The notes beneath the pieces are model-generated. The model was not told where the DNA came from and did no database searches. It was given only the letters and a program-made list of their open reading frames with translations. A stretch of 64,000 nucleotides of DNA from Lichenostomus cassidix (taxonomy: Eukaryota > Chordata > Aves > Passeriformes > Meliphagidae): positions 14,103,122-14,167,121 of the forward strand of contig CM039180.1 in NCBI GenBank assembly GCA_008360975.2. Direction: 5' to 3'. Made by a program: the position numbers and the translations under genes. Below are positions 54,201 to 60,200 of this stretch, in pieces (the first letter of the stretch is position 1; every line of letters starts with the position of its first letter).

Positions 54201-57200
54201 CTTCTCCTTTTTGATAGAAAGTAGTATATAATTCTACATTTTGTGTCTTTAGATATAAAGATCACTGTCCAGTTTTTATGTTCCTTCCAAGAGATATTAT
54301 CAAAACACCTGCATTTTGTGGTACAATAATGTTCATGTCATTATCATGGTTTGCTCTCACTTAAAGGGATTGATGACGAAAGCCACCATCACAGTGATAG
54401 CTCCCCACTCATTCCCTGAATTCCTTAGAAGAAATGGAGCTAACTCTTCACTGATGAAATCAAGGGGAAATCAGCAGTGATAATTTTTGTCTGTTACTTT
54501 CAATACCTCAAATATTTTCTCCCATCTTGTATGTTCGTAAAGATTTACAGCTGTTCTCTACAATGTACAGAACTGCAATAATTTTTTCAAGTCTCATCAT
54601 AGGCTGTCTCATTAGATAAGAAAGACTAAAACCCAGCTATCTGATTCTATTCTCTGACTTGGTGCATGCTCTTGGATGACTTACCAGGCATCATGAAGTG
54701 TAAAAGGACTCGAAGTGCTTCCAGTTGTACAGAGAGTGATTTTTCATGTTTCCTCATGGCTTTTACAACTTCTGATACTGCTACTGTCATTACATCCAGA
54801 TGAGGGAAACTGAAAATATTGCTTATTAAATAAATAAAAAAAATGCATTTCTAAATTTTATATGTATTTGCTTCCTTAATTAACACAGTGTGATAACCCT
54901 TTAGGACATTATAAATCTGAAACATAAATTAAACTGTGGTACTTTTCTTCATCATAGCAAATTATTTTCATGCCATTCCATCAATTCAGTCTATGTAAAT
55001 AATTCCATCCTAGCCAACACCAACACAAAATTAATATTACCAAATAATATGTTAATAATCAGAGGTAATTTTGTGGGAAATTTCTTATCTCTCAGTGGAA
55101 TTCAGTGTGGCTAACAGGAAGGAAGACCACCCAGGGATTTGTCTATTTAAATCTCACTGCACAAGAACCACGAAGGAAAGAACATGCAGCTCCCTGCACA
55201 CACCCACCTCAGCATTTGACTACAGGGCTTACAAAACTCCAAGTCTTAAACAGGGCTGTCAGTCTGTAGTCAATCTTACTATCAGTCAACAATTTAAATG
55301 TAATGACTTACAGCACACAATCACACAACACTTCACCTTGGAAGTGGACATGCATTTCTAACTTTATTACCTTCCTTCAAAAACATGATTCAGAATCCTG
55401 CAGGCACTTTCAACCACTTCTGGAGAATGTGGATGTTTTCTCATTATATCCAAAACATTCATATGTATGCCTTTTGCCAAAAGTGTCTTCCTAATATTTA
55501 CTAAAACACAAAATAACAAGCATCCTATAAGTAAATATTTCTCTTTTTTTGTATAGTTCTCAAAAACAACTTTTTTCCCTCCTTTTTTTTTTCAATGTTT
55601 TCACCTCACCAAACAGATATAATAGCATAAATTGGAATGTGAAACAATTTGAGCTGAAGCTGACTTCTGTTTTAATAGCTTAATCAAACACATTATAATT
55701 TCTGACTCTCTAATAAGTTTCTATCCATCTGCTATTTTGATTTATGTAAAGTTAACATATGGGAAGAAGAACGTATAGTCTTACTTATATTTTCAGAAAT
55801 TTTTATTCCTTAACATTTTCCTTGTAATTGCACTCTGTGATCATGTAGGAAAGCTAGAACTTAAAACTTAAAAAAACCCCTTTAATTTCCATAATGAAAC
55901 TTCAAAAAAGAAATTATATTTATTCATTCTGTTTACTTTGTTAATTAATTTTTTGTGAATTCAAATATCCAAGCATATGTTGTAGCCATAACTGTAACTA
56001 ATACAAATCAGAACACTATAAAAATTATCATAGTAAGTACCAGCACATTTTGTTATTCTCAGTTCAGTATATCCATTTCAGATGGTTAGTTCAAGCAATA
56101 TTGTATTGTGCCAGAATGTTTTACTAAGCTTCTTTGTCTATAATTTCTGCTGTAAGCCAATTCATTTAGGCAGGGGAAAAAAAAAGAACAGTAATTAAAA
56201 AAAAGAAGAAAAACTTGCCTTAGATTTCCAAAAGGAATCAGAGGCCACTTGTCAGTGTCATGTTATGAAAGCACCTGGTATATGACAGCAGTATGCATAC
56301 ATTTATGAGATCTATTTCTCAGTATAGATACATATTGATCTCATAAACAATTATAAAACCTTTTCTGTGTTAGGTTTTATGTACTTGGATGGCTCAATAA
56401 AGCAATACTTTCTCACCTAGGGAATGGTAATTAACTGATAGGCCTTTTTCTTCCTATCTAGCCAGTGGTTTTCAATGTGCAGTCTGCAAACCACTTGAGG
56501 TCCATAACCATTTCAAAGGATTCTGTGAAAGTTATCTAACAAAAGCAGGCCAACTGTCAGTAGGCTTAAATACTCTACTCAGGGGTCCACATCTCCACTG
56601 AAAAATTTTGAGGGGGTCTGCAAATTGAAAAAAGTTAGGAAACCATGTTAGGGACATGATCAGGAGTAAAGTAATCTTGAAAACTGTCATGCACATGCTT
56701 AACTTTCTACACAATTTGATCCACTGATGTCAACAGGAGTGCTCAAATCTTTGTTAAGCAAGAAAGTAGTATTTGTTGGGCTGTATTCCTTATTCATGTG
56801 ATTCTTCAACAAATGCTGCTATTGACGAAATTCAAACATGTGATAAATATTTAAACAAGCATACAAAGAGAGCACACTCTTTTCATGTCTCCTGCTCCAA
56901 AAGTAGCGATTGCAACACATACACTGGCAGAGAGCTCTTTATTTCCACATATTTTTTAATAGTAGCCAACTTTTTCAAAGCAAGGAATAAACATCCTACT
57001 TGTTACAACAGGGTAATATTCTAATCACATGGAGTTATTGAATTCATTCAACAGTACACTAAATTCTTTTCATTACTTTTGCAATAACTTTCTGCTGAAT
57101 GAGAAAGTAAAGGTAATCGAAGCCCCTTACCATTTTGTTGTGACAAAATTGCCAAGGTACTAGCAGCTGCCTGAAACACTTCTTTTGAAGAGGAGTGCAT

Positions 57201-60200
57201 CAGCATGGACAGCATCACTGCTCGGTCTATTGGGAACCTTTCAGAGAGAAACAAATCACTGCACATTGATTGTATTACAACAGCTACTTCATAACTGCAA
57301 TTCAGTTTCCTAAAAAGGTATTATGTGAAATAACAAAAATTTCAGATGATTGCTCTTGGTTTCTAATATGTTTCCAGAGCAACAGCTGACAGAAAACCCT
57401 TTGTAACCTGTGCAATTTTGTCTAGACTGAATCTCACTGAATTCCCTGGGAACCACGGTTTTCAAGTGAACTGAGGTCCAGAAAGGAGTACAAACAGGCT
57501 TTCAAAAACAGAGTGACTAAAATTTTAAGGAATTCTGAGAAATAGCTTAAGTAAAATGGAAATCTGTGCCTTAGCCATGCCTCGATTCTCCCTGAAGAGG
57601 CAGCATTCTCTCTACAATGGCTTTTCATTTGATCTGTAGGAACACGAGCACTTCTTTTCCACACCCCTTACATGCTAGACACCTAAATCTTGTCTGTTTT
57701 ATCAAATCTTACATTCCTTACTCTTGTTGCAACTGAAGAAAAAATCCCTAATGAACTGTAAAAATCAGCTCTAGTAGTCTGTGTTCTGACCCTTTATTAA
57801 AACACTTCCGATTTTCCTGAGTCAAGGTTAGCACACTTAGGAACCAGGTGTGGTCGATCATCATGTATTTCATCATATATTATAAAACTGAAAGAACTGA
57901 AAAATGAAATATCAAATAGTCTAATAACAGGCCTCATTTTTTTCATTTCCAAAAAATCCAGTTTAAGACAACACTGACTGATTATCTCCATCTCCAATCT
58001 TCTCATGAAGGTTGCGTTGATACAGAAACAGATTTTTCAAAGCCCAGCATGCAGCCTCCTAAACATAAACAAAGACAAAAAGATTATGAAAATATACCTT
58101 TAGAAGATTAAAAATATATGAAAAAATTAGATAGTTTGACTGCTTTTCAGTCCACAAAAGAGGTACAAGGTACTTTATGTAGAAATAGAACAAAATGTAC
58201 ACTGTCACATTTTTTCACAGCCCAAGTTACAAACATGTGACAGTCTCATTGTTTGATTAACATTTTGGTATCTATTTTAGGCTAAGATTAATTCTTCTGC
58301 TGATGGGCCTTTGTTTGGCTGTTGGATACAGAGGAGATATGTAAAAAACAATCTTTTCATGGCCAAAGTTTCAGGTAACAAGCTTCAACTACTTACATTT
58401 TATCCAAAGAAATAACTAAAACCTCTTGAGATGAACAAAGATAAGAAAGGCAAGATTTATTCTAAATCTAATCCAGACCTTAAGGCACTTTTTTTTTGCC
58501 TGAGGACATACGAGAAAAGCATGTTGCTCAACATTTTATTCAACACATAATACAGTCTTTCCATATTCCCACAATCCAGAAATTCTCACCAGCACATCTG
58601 TATTTTTTCGGTGCAGTTCTAATGCTCTGTAACATGCTTCCAACCAGCATAATTTTTCTTCCTCCTCCTCTTCTTTTCTTTCCTCCAAGTCCCGGTTTAA
58701 GAATATTGTTTCAGCTTGAAATATAAAATATTTACAATAAATTCTTACTGTGAAAACAAAACACCTATGTCTTAACCTTCTGTGGTCATGGAGGCACTCA
58801 CACTGGTGATGTGTAAAAATCAGAGGGAAGATAAGCCTTTTCTGGGAAAGGGAGAAGTCTTCTGACATAAATTCTATGACAGATTTGAAAAAAAATTTAA
58901 AGATTATAAAGGGAGTATAAAACTTATACATAGTGTAGTAAATGAGTCACACAGTCACAGATCAGTCCAGGCTTTGGCTCTGAAAAGACCTGCATGTACC
59001 TCTTTTTGCTGTGTATTTACATACGGAGTACTACAGACACAAAATATAACTGCGAATCATTTGCACGGAACCACTCATTACAGAGCCACCTACACTCTGA
59101 AGCAATGGCGTTAAAAAACAAAATGCAAATTGCAGTTTCTAAGAGAGAAATATCTGATGCCATAAAGTGCAAAAGACTTTGAAATATATCATTTTATACC
59201 TGTGATTTTTCAGCAATTAAGGGAAGAAAAAAGATACCAACCCTGAGCATAATATCAGAGGCATAATGGAATGTGGACTGATTTCTAATCTTTGCTATTT
59301 TGGGGACTCTTAAATAGCATTTCTACTGACTTTTATATGGAACAATTACTCAAAGACAAAGAGGATCAGATTGTTAGCTTTTTGCCACAAGCGAATTAAT
59401 TTCTGTCTGAACTGTACTCAAGGAAAAGTTTAAATCTTTTAATTGATTTCAGAATTTAAGCACAAGCATTGATTTTGTGTTGCTATCAACTGTCACAATA
59501 CAAGTACTGCCATACCTGGCAAACACAACATCAAATCAGTGTTGTTATCACTGGAGACTTTATGTTAAGTAGGGATTATCCAAAATTTGTCTGCAAATAA
59601 ACAGTTTGCTCTGTTCAGACCTGTCAACGTAACTTACCAGCTCTGAACATGGTGCAGATGTTGGGCATATGATACGAACACCGCCTTATCATAGTGAAAC
59701 AGCAAACTGTAATCAAGTTGGAAATCCAACTTTGTTGAAGCTATCCTGCCTGAGGCTTTTGTGTTAAAGAAATGGAGTTTCAAATTATTACAGGAAATTA
59801 CTATAAGGAAAACATTAGGAAGTAGATAGAGATTTACTCACTTAGAAGGGATAAACAACTTAGAGCTGCAGCTTGTAACTTTGCATTTTCAGGGTATGTT
59901 GTAACAGCCTTCACAATAACTTCTGGAACCTTATGTAATACAAGGATATTGAAAAAATTTCCTGAAAATAGATAAGATATCAAATTAATGTAAACACATA
60001 TCTAGAGCTTTACATGCATTTAACATAAACTTCTTGGCACACAATGCACAAACTTTGTAGCAAACATTTGTTTTCTTATACAGGGCTTGACATAACATTT
60101 TATTTGTGGAAGGAAGAGGTTAAGGATAAAAAACAGTTAGGATCTACATTCTTTGTGGGCTTTTTTATTCTTTTTTTACAGAAGACAGGGGTTTAATGCA

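Noticed and set aside
58536..58931. 131-codon minus-strand frame as an extended exon 9.
   Set aside because: Only the part 58590-58714 aligns with LRRK2; the 5' extension runs through a clear acceptor (ATATTTCAAG) and the 3' end through a GTGAGA donor.
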